Shown in pieces: positions 25,936 through 34,386 of a stretch of DNA of 64,000 bases. Numbering within the stretch: the first letter of the stretch is position 1; every line of letters begins with the position of its first letter. The stretch covers positions 8,594,501 to 8,658,500 of the forward strand of contig NZ_CP041360.1 in the NCBI RefSeq assembly GCF_006965485.1, given 5' to 3'. Position numbers and translations under genes: made by a program. Origin of the DNA: Spirosoma sp. KCTC 42546. GTDB taxonomy: Bacteria > Bacteroidota > Bacteroidia > Cytophagales > Spirosomataceae. The notes beneath the pieces were generated by a model, which saw only the letters and a list, made by a program, of their open reading frames with translations, made no database searches and was not told where the DNA came from.

Positions 25936-27381
25936 ATGAAATACATACATGTAGTTTTACTGCTTACACTAGTAATGAGTTTACCCCTTCAAGCCCAGGA
26001 TTTATCACGTCAGTTGCATGACGCACACGAGACGTTTAAAGAGAAAAGCTTTACACACCGTCGATTCAAGCATAAAGATATTCTATCGTTGCTAAATGCG
26101 CTGGGTGGCCCGCTCGCCGTCAGTCAGGTGGGAGAGTCATTGGAGAAACGGTCGATTCACCAGGTAAAAGCTGGAACAGGTCAAACCAAGGTGTTGCTCT
26201 GGAGCCAGATGCATGGTGATGAAGCCACGGCGACGATGGCGATGTTCGATATCTTTAACTTTCTTCAGGCAAAAAACGATGGTTTCGATGAGCTAAGGCA
26301 GACAATATTAGCTAACACAAGCCTGTATTTCGTCCCGATGCTCAATCCTGATGGAGCTGAGCGCTTTCAGAGAAGAACGGCTACGGATATCGACATGAAC
26401 CGGGATGCCCTGCGTCTGCAAACCCCCGAAGGAGCGCTCCTGAAAAATCTACAACAAACCCTTAAACCGCTGGTGGGCTTTAATCTGCACGACCAAAATC
26501 CTCGCTACGGTGTAGGTAAAACCGGGAAACAGGCGGTGGTGTCGTTTCTGGCAACCGCCTACGATGAAGAGCGAAACATTAACGACGTTCGGCAGCGTTC
26601 CATGCAGCTCATTGTAGGCATGAATCGGGCGTTACAACAGTTTGTGCCGGGGCAAGTTGCCCGCTATGACGATGAGTTTGAGCCACGCGCTTTCGGCGAC
26701 AATATTCAGAAATGGGGTACTACGCTGATCCTGATTGAGTCGGGTGGCTTTAAAGGCGATCCAGAAAAGATGACCATTCGAAAACTAAATTTTGTTGCCA
26801 TTCTGACCGCTCTGAAAGCCATCGCCGATGGATCGTACAAGCAGGAAAATAGTACAGATTACCAGGCTATTCCCGAAAATGGCCGTGCGCTGTTCGACGT
26901 ACTTATTCGTAATGCAACCGTCATCCGGGAAGGCCGACCTGTTATTGTGGATATTGGGATCAATCATAATGAAGTCAATAGTAAATCCGCAAGCGCATTT
27001 TACTACAAGAGCAGTGTTGACGATATTGGCGATCTGTCAACGTTTTACGGGCTGGAAGAAATCGACGCCACCGGTTTAACCCTGGTTCCGGCTTATATGT
27101 ACCCAGATACACTCGATTCGGCAGCTGACCTCGCTAAGCTCGATTTGCCAGCCCTCCGACGCGATGGTATTGTGGTGTTTAACGTTCGAAAGGCACAGAA
27201 AAAAAATCTCCCGACTCAGGCTGTTCATCTACTGAGTGAAGGCGTAGTGCCCGCCCAACCGCTTGAGTTAGAACAAATTCCAACATTCTTATTGAAAAAA
27301 GGCAATAAAATTCAGTACCAATTTGTCAATGGTTTTTGGAAAGAGAACCAAAGCACTCCGCAAAACGGGGTGATTGACTAG
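25936..27381 (+). CDS. M14-family zinc carboxypeptidase
   Basis: 481 aa with signal peptide (MKYIHVVLLLTLVMSLPLQA). The M14 zinc ligands are visible: HxxE in WSQMHGDEATATM, and the second His in VGFNLHDQNPRYG. The substrate-binding LNPDGAERFQRRTATDIDMNRD is typical of the carboxypeptidase A fold, and LILIESGGF may provide the catalytic Glu. The C-terminal 160 residues form an additional domain of unknown role. Exported, so it probably trims peptides in the periplasm or outside. A plus-strand intrinsic terminator lies 120 bp downstream. Confidence 0.88.
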   Translation: MKYIHVVLLLTLVMSLPLQAQDLSRQLHDAHETFKEKSFTHRRFKHKDILSLLNALGGPLAVSQVGESLEKRSIHQVKAGTGQTKVLLWSQMHGDEATATMAMFDIFNFLQAKNDGFDELRQTILANTSLYFVPMLNPDGAERFQRRTATDIDMNRDALRLQTPEGALLKNLQQTLKPLVGFNLHDQNPRYGVGKTGKQAVVSFLATAYDEERNINDVRQRSMQLIVGMNRALQQFVPGQVARYDDEFEPRAFGDNIQKWGTTLILIESGGFKGDPEKMTIRKLNFVAILTALKAIADGSYKQENSTDYQAIPENGRALFDVLIRNATVIREGRPVIVDIGINHNEVNSKSASAFYYKSSVDDIGDLSTFYGLEEIDATGLTLVPAYMYPDTLDSAADLAKLDLPALRRDGIVVFNVRKAQKKNLPTQAVHLLSEGVVPAQPLELEQIPTFLLKKGNKIQYQFVNGFWKENQSTPQNGVID

Positions 27382-27431
27382 GTATAACGCAAGCGTAATA
27401 ATGGCGTAACATTCATATAATACCAGGCGAT

Positions 27432-27439
27432 TACCTTTG
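27432..27439 (+). promoter_or_regulatory. Promoter -7 element of a candidate small RNA
   Basis: TACCTTTG is an exact match to TAnnTTTG, 50 bp after the M14 peptidase stop. I found no clear TTG at the -33 position. Predicted transcription start is near 27446. Confidence 0.4.
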
Positions 27440-27445
27440 TTAGAA

Positions 27446-27533
27446 ATAGTCTTGCACAAACAGGCAAACTGTCTCTAATTCTTCATATTGGTGTCGCACG
27501 AAAGACCAGAGCCTTGTTCTGGTTTTTTCTTTT
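27446..27533 (+). ncRNA. Candidate small RNA of about 88 nt
   Basis: The segment starts after an exact TAnnTTTG element and ends in an intrinsic terminator at 27501-27533. It contains a small hairpin around ACAGGCAAACTGT. No plus-strand ORF is convincing here. It could instead be the 3' untranslated region of the M14 peptidase mRNA. Confidence 0.4.
27501..27533 (+). terminator. Intrinsic terminator, plus strand
   Basis: AAAGACCAGA (27501-27510) pairs with TCTGGTTTTT (27518-27527) across a 7-nt loop, followed by a T-rich tail. It ends transcription from the M14 peptidase gene or from a separate small RNA. Confidence 0.75.
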
Positions 27534-27580
27534 GTGGAGAATCCCAATAGCTCAAGGTAAATCTCTAGTTTACTCATAAC

Positions 27581-27609
27581 GTTCACACTCGGCGAAGCCA
27601 AGCGTGAAC
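27581..27609 (-). other. Minus-strand RNA hairpin with wobble pairs
   Basis: On the minus strand a 13-bp stem closes a UUC loop. Two of its pairs are G-U and would be A-C mismatches on the plus strand, so the fold favours a leftward RNA. It lies beyond the TonB-receptor terminator. Confidence 0.5.
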
Positions 27610-27630
27610 AGTAACAACAGAAAATAGTCA

Positions 27631-27672
27631 TATCACAAATCGCCCGACTATTCAGCCGGGCGATTTGTGATA
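27631..27672. terminator. TonB-receptor terminator hairpin
   Basis: Arms 27631-27646 and 27657-27672 are perfect 16-bp reverse complements around a 10-nt loop. It begins 20 bp after the stop of the leftward TonB-dependent receptor and is GC-rich at the loop end. Confidence 0.75.
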
Positions 27673-27692
27673 ACAAGAAAGTGAAACTAGGT

Positions 27693-30600
27693 TTAGAACG
27701 TATACCGCGCGCCAATCTGCATCTGCCAGCGTGAACCAAGCGGATCAATTGAATAGGGAGCCGCCGGAGCTGACCAGGTAAAGGTTGGGTCGCCGGTTGT
27801 CGGGTTGTTTGTCCGAGAGAGACCAATCGATGCCGTCGAGTTGAATGTGTTGGGAGAGAAATAAGAATAGCCCAGTTTTTTGTCCAGCAGATTCAGGAAA
27901 TTAATAATGTCGTAGCTGATCTGAATCGACTGACGGCCTTTCAATTTGAACTCATGCAGAAACCGCAGATCCATCGTATTGTTCCAGGGTGTACGTCCAC
28001 CGTTACGCTCGGTAAAGGTTCCTTTACGTGTTTTTAGATACGAATCTGACTCCACAAAGGCCATAAAGTCAGTTGCTTGTGTTCCTGTTGGTAAAAGCTT
28101 CTGCGCTTCGGCCAGATCTTTAGGAATATAGGCTAAGCTATTGGCCTGTCCTGTTCCATCAACAGTTGAGTTGACATAGCCCCACGAAAATGGTGTGCCC
28201 GATTGTAAGGCGTAGAACAACGTAACGGTAGTCGCATTACGTGGATTCCATAGCTTACGGTAGTTGATCGTACCCACAATGCGGTTCCGAATATCGAAGT
28301 TTGAGTAAGCCAGCTGGGGGTTGTTTGGGCTCAATGACTGGTTCAACTGCCAGTTCGATTCCATTGAATTTCGGATACCGTTTGTCAGGTCATACGATTT
28401 TCCGTAGGTATAAGCTGTTGAAAACCCGAAGCCAGCAGCGTAGTTCTTTTGGATCTGAGCCGTAATACTGTACCGATACCCTTTATTGGTGTTCGATAAC
28501 AGGTAAGCGTTCGCAAAATTATTATCGATCCGCTGAGCACCCGCCGATCCGTTTGCGGCTACATAAATTGGCTGCTGTTGTTGTGTATCATAGCTGTAAT
28601 ACCGGACTACATCTTTGGTATTTACCTGCTGAAACTTCAGGTCCTGAATCACTTTCGTGTACAAACCTTCAACGGTAAGCTTATAGCCATTTACTGTATA
28701 ATCGACGGCGATGTTGTTGCGGAACATCTGAGGCATTTTGAAATTATTGTCAATCAGGTCGACCTGAGTCCGGGTTACACCGCCGTTGGCTGGGTTATTA
28801 TTGATCAGTAATCCGCCGTTCGGAACAAGTGGGTCGCCTACCAGTTTGGTGGTTGCCGTGGCGTTGTTATTAAAGTCATACGCACCGTAACCTACGCCAT
28901 TGTTGTAGAACGCATAGCCTAACCAGGCAAATGGAATCCGACCGGTAAACAAGCCCGTTCCACCCCGAATAACTACGCTTTTGTCGCCCTTTACATCGAA
29001 GTTAAAGCCTAAGCGAGGGGAGATCTGAACATTATTCAAAAAGCTATTGGTAATTTGGTTTAGGGGTGTGAAGCTATAGGTAGTACCCATATTCGTTGGA
29101 TCACCAGCCGACCCCGTTACCTGTGAGCTAAGCGTTGGCTTGTTTGGCAGGCCTGAGTAATCGAAACGAACACCAGGAGAAAGCTTCAGACGGTCGCTAA
29201 GCTGAATATCATCCTGAACGTAGAAACTCATCAGGTTGACATTGAAGTGTGCATATGGATTGTTGAATTGAGTATCCAGGTTGTTCGTGGCATCACCAAA
29301 GGGGTAGGAGCCTCGAACCCGGTTCGGTAATTTGAGGAAGAAATTATCCAAACCACTTCGGGCAGGCGTATTCGAAGCGGCAATAGCTCCTGTACCTGCG
29401 TAAGAAATCCGTCCGTTAGGCGAATTGACAAACCCGTAGTCGATCGTGTAAAATTCGTTGTGCGTACCAACCGTAAAGGTATTTTTTCCCAGATAGAAGG
29501 TAAAGTTATCGGTTACCTCAAAGGTTTTCTGACGCAGGTTGAATACCGATGCTTCCCGGTCATTTCCTAAAAATATCGTACCGCCATTATAGGCAATCTC
29601 AACTTGTGGAAAGGTCCTGACATTGGATAAGGTGTTTCGGAAATCATGAACGTTTGAATAACCAAGGATCAAACTGTTTGACGCCCGACCACCAAACTGA
29701 CTTTTTAACTCAGCAACTGTGCTACTTTGATTGTTGGTCTGTTTAAAGTCGATACTACCAAACCGGAAATTTTGTGCATCCCGTTCCAGGTTCGTTGCTT
29801 CTGAAAACACCGTATTGTTACGGATACTCAACTGGTTTTTGTCATTGATATTCCAGTCAATACGGTTGAATAACTTCGTGCTTTTAGCATAAATCGAGTA
29901 GTCGCCATAGGAACCAGCATCAAGGCCATAGTTTGTTTTGACAAAATCGCTGATTTGCTGGGCAACGGCAACGTCTTTAATCAAGGAGCTGGGTGAACCA
30001 GCCTGAAACTGGACGGGGTCCTGCCTACGGGTAATTTCTTCGTTGGTGAAGAAAAAGAGTTTATTTTTGATAAGCGGAAGCCCTACCCGGACGCCTGTTT
30101 GATACTCGTAAAATGTACTGGGCAGCTTTTCTTTGGCATCCGATGCACCATTCCATGAGCCGGTTAAGCTGGCATTTCGGGTAAATCCATAAACGGAACC
30201 TGTTACTTCATTGGTGCCACTGCGTGTTACTGCATTGACCGATCCACCCAAAAAGTTACCCAGGCGTACATCAAACGGTGCCACGGCAACCTGAATGTCC
30301 TGAATGGCATCGAGGCTAATTGGATTTGTACGTGTACTCGAACCCGGTTGGCCTGATGTGCCGGTTGATCCGCCTAGCGAGGGACTAAAACCAATGGCGT
30401 CGTTATTGATCGCGCCATCTACGGTTACGTTATTATACCGGAAGTTCGTACCCGCAAATGAGTTGTTATTATTGACCTGTGGCGATAAACGCGTCATATC
30501 GGTCAGGCTCCGCGAAATAGTGGGTAACCGGCGGATGGTTTCTCCACTCACGCTGAGACCTGCTCCCTGCCGTTCTGCTTCCCGATTGGCTTTCACGACA

Positions 30601-30959
30601 ACTTCGCTTAGTTGTGTGCTGGCATCCTGAAGGGTAAAGTTAAGATTAGTTGTTTCGCCCAGTTGAAGTACAACATCATTACGACTGGCGGTTTGATAAC
30701 TTACATAGGTGACAACGACTTCGTAAGGACCACCTGCATTCATATTATTAATACGGTATCGCCCGTCAATATCTGTAACAGCGGCATATTTGGTGCCGGT
30801 TGGCGTGTAAACTGCTTGTACCGTTGCTCCAACCAGGGCTTCTTTCTTGGCATCGGTAATATGTCCACTAAGCCCGCTGGTTGTTACTTGTGCCCAGGTG
30901 GCCAATGGGGCTATAAAAAGGATAAGTGCAACTAGTACAGAAGGAACAAGTAATTTCAT
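27693..30959 (-). CDS. Oar-like TonB-dependent outer membrane receptor
   Basis: 1088 aa. Signal peptide MKLLVPSVLVALILFIAPLATWA, then a carboxypeptidase-regulatory-like domain (residues 25-115; LSGHITDAKKEALVGATV through FTLQDASTQLSEVVVKAN). The plug domain follows (SRSLTDMTRLSPQ, IQDIQVAVAPFDVRLGNFLGGSVNAVT), then a 22-strand-type beta-barrel to the terminal aromatic residue (MQIGARYTF). This is the Oar-type subgroup rather than SusC: no SusD neighbour is present. Some Oar proteins carry peptides or surface-associated cargo; the ligand here is unknown. The divergent Rrf2 regulator is its only upstream neighbour. Confidence 0.92.
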   Translation of the reverse strand: MKLLVPSVLVALILFIAPLATWAQVTTSGLSGHITDAKKEALVGATVQAVYTPTGTKYAAVTDIDGRYRINNMNAGGPYEVVVTYVSYQTASRNDVVLQLGETTNLNFTLQDASTQLSEVVVKANREAERQGAGLSVSGETIRRLPTISRSLTDMTRLSPQVNNNNSFAGTNFRYNNVTVDGAINNDAIGFSPSLGGSTGTSGQPGSSTRTNPISLDAIQDIQVAVAPFDVRLGNFLGGSVNAVTRSGTNEVTGSVYGFTRNASLTGSWNGASDAKEKLPSTFYEYQTGVRVGLPLIKNKLFFFTNEEITRRQDPVQFQAGSPSSLIKDVAVAQQISDFVKTNYGLDAGSYGDYSIYAKSTKLFNRIDWNINDKNQLSIRNNTVFSEATNLERDAQNFRFGSIDFKQTNNQSSTVAELKSQFGGRASNSLILGYSNVHDFRNTLSNVRTFPQVEIAYNGGTIFLGNDREASVFNLRQKTFEVTDNFTFYLGKNTFTVGTHNEFYTIDYGFVNSPNGRISYAGTGAIAASNTPARSGLDNFFLKLPNRVRGSYPFGDATNNLDTQFNNPYAHFNVNLMSFYVQDDIQLSDRLKLSPGVRFDYSGLPNKPTLSSQVTGSAGDPTNMGTTYSFTPLNQITNSFLNNVQISPRLGFNFDVKGDKSVVIRGGTGLFTGRIPFAWLGYAFYNNGVGYGAYDFNNNATATTKLVGDPLVPNGGLLINNNPANGGVTRTQVDLIDNNFKMPQMFRNNIAVDYTVNGYKLTVEGLYTKVIQDLKFQQVNTKDVVRYYSYDTQQQQPIYVAANGSAGAQRIDNNFANAYLLSNTNKGYRYSITAQIQKNYAAGFGFSTAYTYGKSYDLTNGIRNSMESNWQLNQSLSPNNPQLAYSNFDIRNRIVGTINYRKLWNPRNATTVTLFYALQSGTPFSWGYVNSTVDGTGQANSLAYIPKDLAEAQKLLPTGTQATDFMAFVESDSYLKTRKGTFTERNGGRTPWNNTMDLRFLHEFKLKGRQSIQISYDIINFLNLLDKKLGYSYFSPNTFNSTASIGLSRTNNPTTGDPTFTWSAPAAPYSIDPLGSRWQMQIGARYTF

Positions 30960-31422
30960 TTCAAACTATATTGGTGATTTCCAGTGCAAAATTCATGGAA
31001 AACCACACTGGGCCTGTTAGCTGTATGTTATGAAAGAGGTATGTATAATTAAGAAATTGTTAAGGACGGGTATTTGTGTATAATCTATTGGTAATAGAGG
31101 CCGTTTGGTAAATGAGTTGCGGTTTTTTAATGGTTGATCTTACCTTGTTCGCTTGCAGATGCGTTACGTCAAAATCACCTTTTCGCTCAGTACCCAAGTA
31201 AGTCGATGAACTTTTAGGATATTTGTGAATGTTCGGCATTAAACTTGTAGAAGTGGAGATATAAGTCAAGAAAATGTTCCTTTATTTGAAACATTTTCCA
31301 CGGAAGCCTAATAAGTTTTGGCTGAATGTGAAGTACTTACTAATTTGCCCACATGCATTCAAGTAGTACCTGCCAAACTACAGGCATTACCATTTACTAT
31401 AACACCCTTAGTCACCGTAACA
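30960..31422. other. Intergenic region between the TonB receptor and the Rrf2 gene
   Basis: 463 bp, AT-rich, holding divergent 5' regions. I see no convincing ORF: the 69-codon minus-strand frame at 31060-31269 has no recognisable features. The only clear structure is the dyad at 31270-31298. No exact TAnnTTTG promoter was found. Confidence 0.5.
31270..31298. promoter_or_regulatory. Dyad GAAAATGTT-N11-AACATTTTC upstream of Rrf2
   Basis: Perfect 9-bp arms with an 11-bp spacer, 125 bp before the Rrf2 start. Its size and symmetry suit a dimeric regulator, possibly Rrf2 itself. Assignment is inference. Confidence 0.4.
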
Positions 31423-31917
31423 ATGATCTCTAAGAAAGCGAAGTATGCCATTAAGGCGCTTAAGGTTTTGACTGAAGAGTACGGGAAAGGTCCCGTCCTG
31501 ATTTCGTACATTTCAGCGAAAGAAAATATCCCCAAAAAATTCTTAGAGGCTATCCTCCTGGAACTTCGTAACCACGGTATTCTGCAGAGTCAGAAGGGGA
31601 AAGGCGGTGGTTATCTGTTACGTGTTGATCCGGGTCGGGTAAATCTGGCGCAGGTACTTCGCGTAATTGATGGGCCCATTGCACCAACTCCCTGCGTATC
31701 GTTTAACTTCTATGTGAAGTGTGATGACTGCAACGATGAAGTCACTTGCGCACTACGACCTATTATGGAGCGGGTGCGGGATGCGAACCTCGGGGTATAT
31801 GAAAATACAACCTTGCTAACGTTCCAGAATCCGGCTTCACTCGAAACGAAAGAAATTCCCATAGGCGCCAATACCACCGAATTGGTTGAATCGTCAGCGA
31901 ATCGAATGACTGCCTAA
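31423..31917 (+). CDS. Rrf2-family transcriptional regulator
   Basis: 164 aa from the ATG at 31423 (MISKKAKYAIKAL); an upstream frame to 31318 has no family support. The winged helix covers residues 1-75, with KFLEAILLELRNHGILQSQKGKGGGY, a typical Rrf2 recognition region and GGY wing. Four cysteines follow in CVSFNFYVKCDDCNDEVTC, spaced C-x8-C-x2-C-x5-C. Rrf2 proteins often bind an Fe-S cluster or sense thiols through such cysteines (IscR, NsrR, CymR), so redox, iron-sulfur or sulfur sensing is plausible. It is divergent from the Oar-like receptor. Confidence 0.9.
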   Translation: MISKKAKYAIKALKVLTEEYGKGPVLISYISAKENIPKKFLEAILLELRNHGILQSQKGKGGGYLLRVDPGRVNLAQVLRVIDGPIAPTPCVSFNFYVKCDDCNDEVTCALRPIMERVRDANLGVYENTTLLTFQNPASLETKEIPIGANTTELVESSANRMTA

Positions 31918-31926
31918 GGTAAGTTA

Positions 31927-32020
31927 TTAGTTAAAAGTGAAGTAGGTGTAGTAAGTGGCTGACGCGAAAAGCAATACAATCGCATCAGCCACTTACTACA
32001 CCTACTTCACTTTTAACTAA
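31927..32020. terminator. Perfect 36-bp hairpin between convergent genes
   Basis: Arms 31927-31962 and 31985-32020 are perfect reverse complements around a 22-nt loop. It separates the stops of the Rrf2 gene and the DUF4301 gene, so it could serve as a two-way terminator, although it has no clear T-run and is much longer than a usual terminator. Confidence 0.7.
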
Positions 32021-32026
32021 TCGACT

Positions 32027-33538
32027 TTACGCTGGTTGGTGTTCTTTCCGTAGCAGATCATTAACCGTTTTTACCGGATTGAACGTAATAAGGGGTACTT
32101 CTACGAAAATCGTATTCCAGTCGGCCATAGCGCCGTTCCAGAGGCCAGGCAACTCCTGCGCCTTGAGATCTTTTCCATCTTTCGATTTAGCTGTAATGAA
32201 GCCCGTTAGTGGATCACGGTAGGCAGGAAGATCATATTTGCGTCCGTTATGGTCTTTCAGTCCACAAACTAAATCAACTGGATTGAAGTGGGTAGCCTCA
32301 TCAAAAATGGCTTTTTGGGCTGGGTTTGCTAAGTCAATTTGAGCTGACTCAACCACCTGTAACGAAACGGAACCATCCTGATTTCTGGCCCAGAATGGCC
32401 CACCACCTGGTTCGCCAACGTTTTTTACCATCCCGCAGGCACGTACAGGCCGATCCAGTTTCCGACGGAAGTAACCTACCTTCTCCTCTTTCGACAAGTC
32501 CTCGAAGCCTTCGGGAGGTAGCGTAAATAGGGTACGGCGGAAAAGCTCGTCGGCTTCGGCCAGGTAACCATCACTCACCTCTTCGCTGTCCAGCAAACCC
32601 TGTATCCGGGCAATCTGTTGCTGAGCATCGAGCAATACGGCTGCCAGCACTTTCTTGTAGGTTACAGTTGGCTCTTTAATCTCATCAGGAACAACATTGT
32701 CAATGTTTTTAATAAAAACGATGTCAGCCTGAATATCATTAAGATTCTCGATCAGTGCACCATGACCCGCCGGACGGAATAATAGTGATCCATCAGCGTT
32801 ACGGAAAGGCGAATTGTCCAGGTTTACCGAAATGGTATCCGTCGATTTTTTCTGTTCAGAGAACGTAATATCGAAGGTAACACCCAGCCAGGCTTCGTAA
32901 TCGGCTTTCTGTTCGTCAATTAGTGTCTCAAACCGGTCGCGGTGTTCGGGCGAGACGGTGAAATGGATTTTAACCAATCCATCCGAATTGGCGTAGGCGG
33001 CTCCTTCTACCAAATGCTCTTCTACCGGTGTACGAGGACCGTCAATGTATTGGTGGAATTTAAGTAAGCCTTTGGGCAAACTGCCGTACTCCAGACCTTC
33101 GTCAGTCAGTAAAAACTGTAAAACGGTTTTCCGCTCATTTTCGGCAACGGCTTTGTCCAAATCTTGGCCCTTGGCTGCCATTGCGGCTTTCAAGTCTTCA
33201 TAAAAAGCAAAGTCGGTCAGTCGGGTAAACACTTCATCGACCGATTTGTCTGATTTGCCATCCATGGCGGCAAAAAGCGATTTAAACATTCGGGTCGCGG
33301 CTCCCGAAGCCGGCACGAATTTGACCAGATCACGCTCATGAGCAGCCGCATCGAAGCGGTGAATGTAGGCCGGTATCTGGTCTTCCTCAATTCGAACGAT
33401 ACCATCGCCAATAGTAGCGGCTTTGATGACGTTTAGGAATGGGAAGCCGTGAACGAAATAGTTTATCTGTTGGTCAATCTGGTCGAGCGATACGCCCTGT
33501 ACCAGAATCTGGTCCTGATCCTGCTCAGTAAATGCCAT
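32027..33538 (-). CDS. DUF4301 family protein
   Basis: 503 aa cytoplasmic protein matching DUF4301, a family largely confined to Bacteroidota. Seen here: FVPASGAATRMFKSLFAAMDG near residue 95, resembling a nucleotidyltransferase-like glycine/arginine loop; GSLPKGLLKFHQY; LFRPAGHGALIENLND; and RPVRACGMVKNVGEPGGGPFW. The RPAGHGALIENLN segment recalls sugar-nucleotide pyrophosphorylase-like proteins, so a nucleotide-sugar role is possible but unproven. It ends beside a perfect 36-bp hairpin. Confidence 0.85.
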   Translation of the reverse strand: MAFTEQDQDQILVQGVSLDQIDQQINYFVHGFPFLNVIKAATIGDGIVRIEEDQIPAYIHRFDAAAHERDLVKFVPASGAATRMFKSLFAAMDGKSDKSVDEVFTRLTDFAFYEDLKAAMAAKGQDLDKAVAENERKTVLQFLLTDEGLEYGSLPKGLLKFHQYIDGPRTPVEEHLVEGAAYANSDGLVKIHFTVSPEHRDRFETLIDEQKADYEAWLGVTFDITFSEQKKSTDTISVNLDNSPFRNADGSLLFRPAGHGALIENLNDIQADIVFIKNIDNVVPDEIKEPTVTYKKVLAAVLLDAQQQIARIQGLLDSEEVSDGYLAEADELFRRTLFTLPPEGFEDLSKEEKVGYFRRKLDRPVRACGMVKNVGEPGGGPFWARNQDGSVSLQVVESAQIDLANPAQKAIFDEATHFNPVDLVCGLKDHNGRKYDLPAYRDPLTGFITAKSKDGKDLKAQELPGLWNGAMADWNTIFVEVPLITFNPVKTVNDLLRKEHQPA

Positions 33539-33670
33539 ATTGATAATAAAGGTAAAATAGCGTTAGGAACGGGTGGCAAATTGGGTATTTCAGCAATATG
33601 ACGCAAATCAAATTAAGGTAAAATCAGTAGGAAAGGTTAATACCAATTACCTGATTCTGGATTCTGCCCT

Positions 33671-33678
33671 TACTTTTG
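33671..33678 (+). promoter_or_regulatory. Promoter -7 element of the HAD gene
   Basis: TACTTTTG is an exact TAnnTTTG match, 27 bp before the ATG at 33706. I did not see a good TTG at the -33 position. Confidence 0.45.
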
Positions 33679-33705
33679 CCTAGTTCCAAATGCCAACACT
33701 TTGTT

Positions 33706-34386
33706 ATGAAACTAATTGCGTTTGATGCCGACGACACGCTATGGGTTAACGAACCAAATTACGTAGATGTTAAAGAGAAATTATGTGAACTGCTGTCGCA
33801 CCACATCGATCAGGAGACACTTGCCCTGCGATTTTATGATGCGCAGATCAGGAACCTGAACATATTTGGATATGGGGCAAAGAGTTTCATTCTCTCAATG
33901 ATTGAAACGGCAATAGAGTTAACAAACGGAGCCATCACAGGTACTGAGATTCAGCAAATTATCGACATTGGGCGACGGTTAATCGACTTCCCGATTGAGG
34001 TGTTCGATGGTGTGCCCGAGGTATTGGAAATGCTATCCAAACGATTTGACCTAATGGTGCTGACCAAAGGTGATCTCTTCGATCAGGAAAGCAAGATAGC
34101 CCGCTCAGGCTTAGGCCATTATTTTAAGCATGTTGAAATCGTCAGTGAAAAAAACGAACAGGCTTATCTGCGAATATTACAACGATATGCTATTCAACCG
34201 GCTGATTTTCTGATGATTGGCAACTCACTTAAGTCGGATATACTGCCCGTGGTTCACATTGGTGGACGAGCGATCCATATACCCTACTCGATCACCTGGG
34301 CGCATGAGCAGGTTGCCGATGATCAGTTAACCGGTAAATCGTTTATAACGCTGGAGCATATGCGCGAGTTACTGGACCTGCTCTAG
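33706..34386 (+). CDS. HAD-family hydrolase
   Basis: 226-aa phosphatase-like protein, from the ATG at 33706. Motif I is AFDADDTLW (nucleophile Asp8, acid Asp10), motif II is VLTKGD, and the C-terminal motif is MIGNSLKSDILP. The cap (residues 15-90) is helical, as in subfamily I enzymes such as phosphoglycolate phosphatase or YjjG. The substrate is not predictable. Its stop overlaps the stop of the convergent nitrilase-family gene by 4 bp. Confidence 0.88.
   Translation: MKLIAFDADDTLWVNEPNYVDVKEKLCELLSHHIDQETLALRFYDAQIRNLNIFGYGAKSFILSMIETAIELTNGAITGTEIQQIIDIGRRLIDFPIEVFDGVPEVLEMLSKRFDLMVLTKGDLFDQESKIARSGLGHYFKHVEIVSEKNEQAYLRILQRYAIQPADFLMIGNSLKSDILPVVHIGGRAIHIPYSITWAHEQVADDQLTGKSFITLEHMRELLDLL

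Noticed and set aside
27440-27577. 45-codon minus-strand ORF starting just after a hairpin
   Set aside because: It is antisense to a plus-strand terminator and candidate small RNA, with no recognisable domain; probably a chance frame.
31060-31269. 69-codon minus-strand ORF upstream of the TonB receptor
   Set aside because: Composition is unlike a protein from this genome and no motif is visible.
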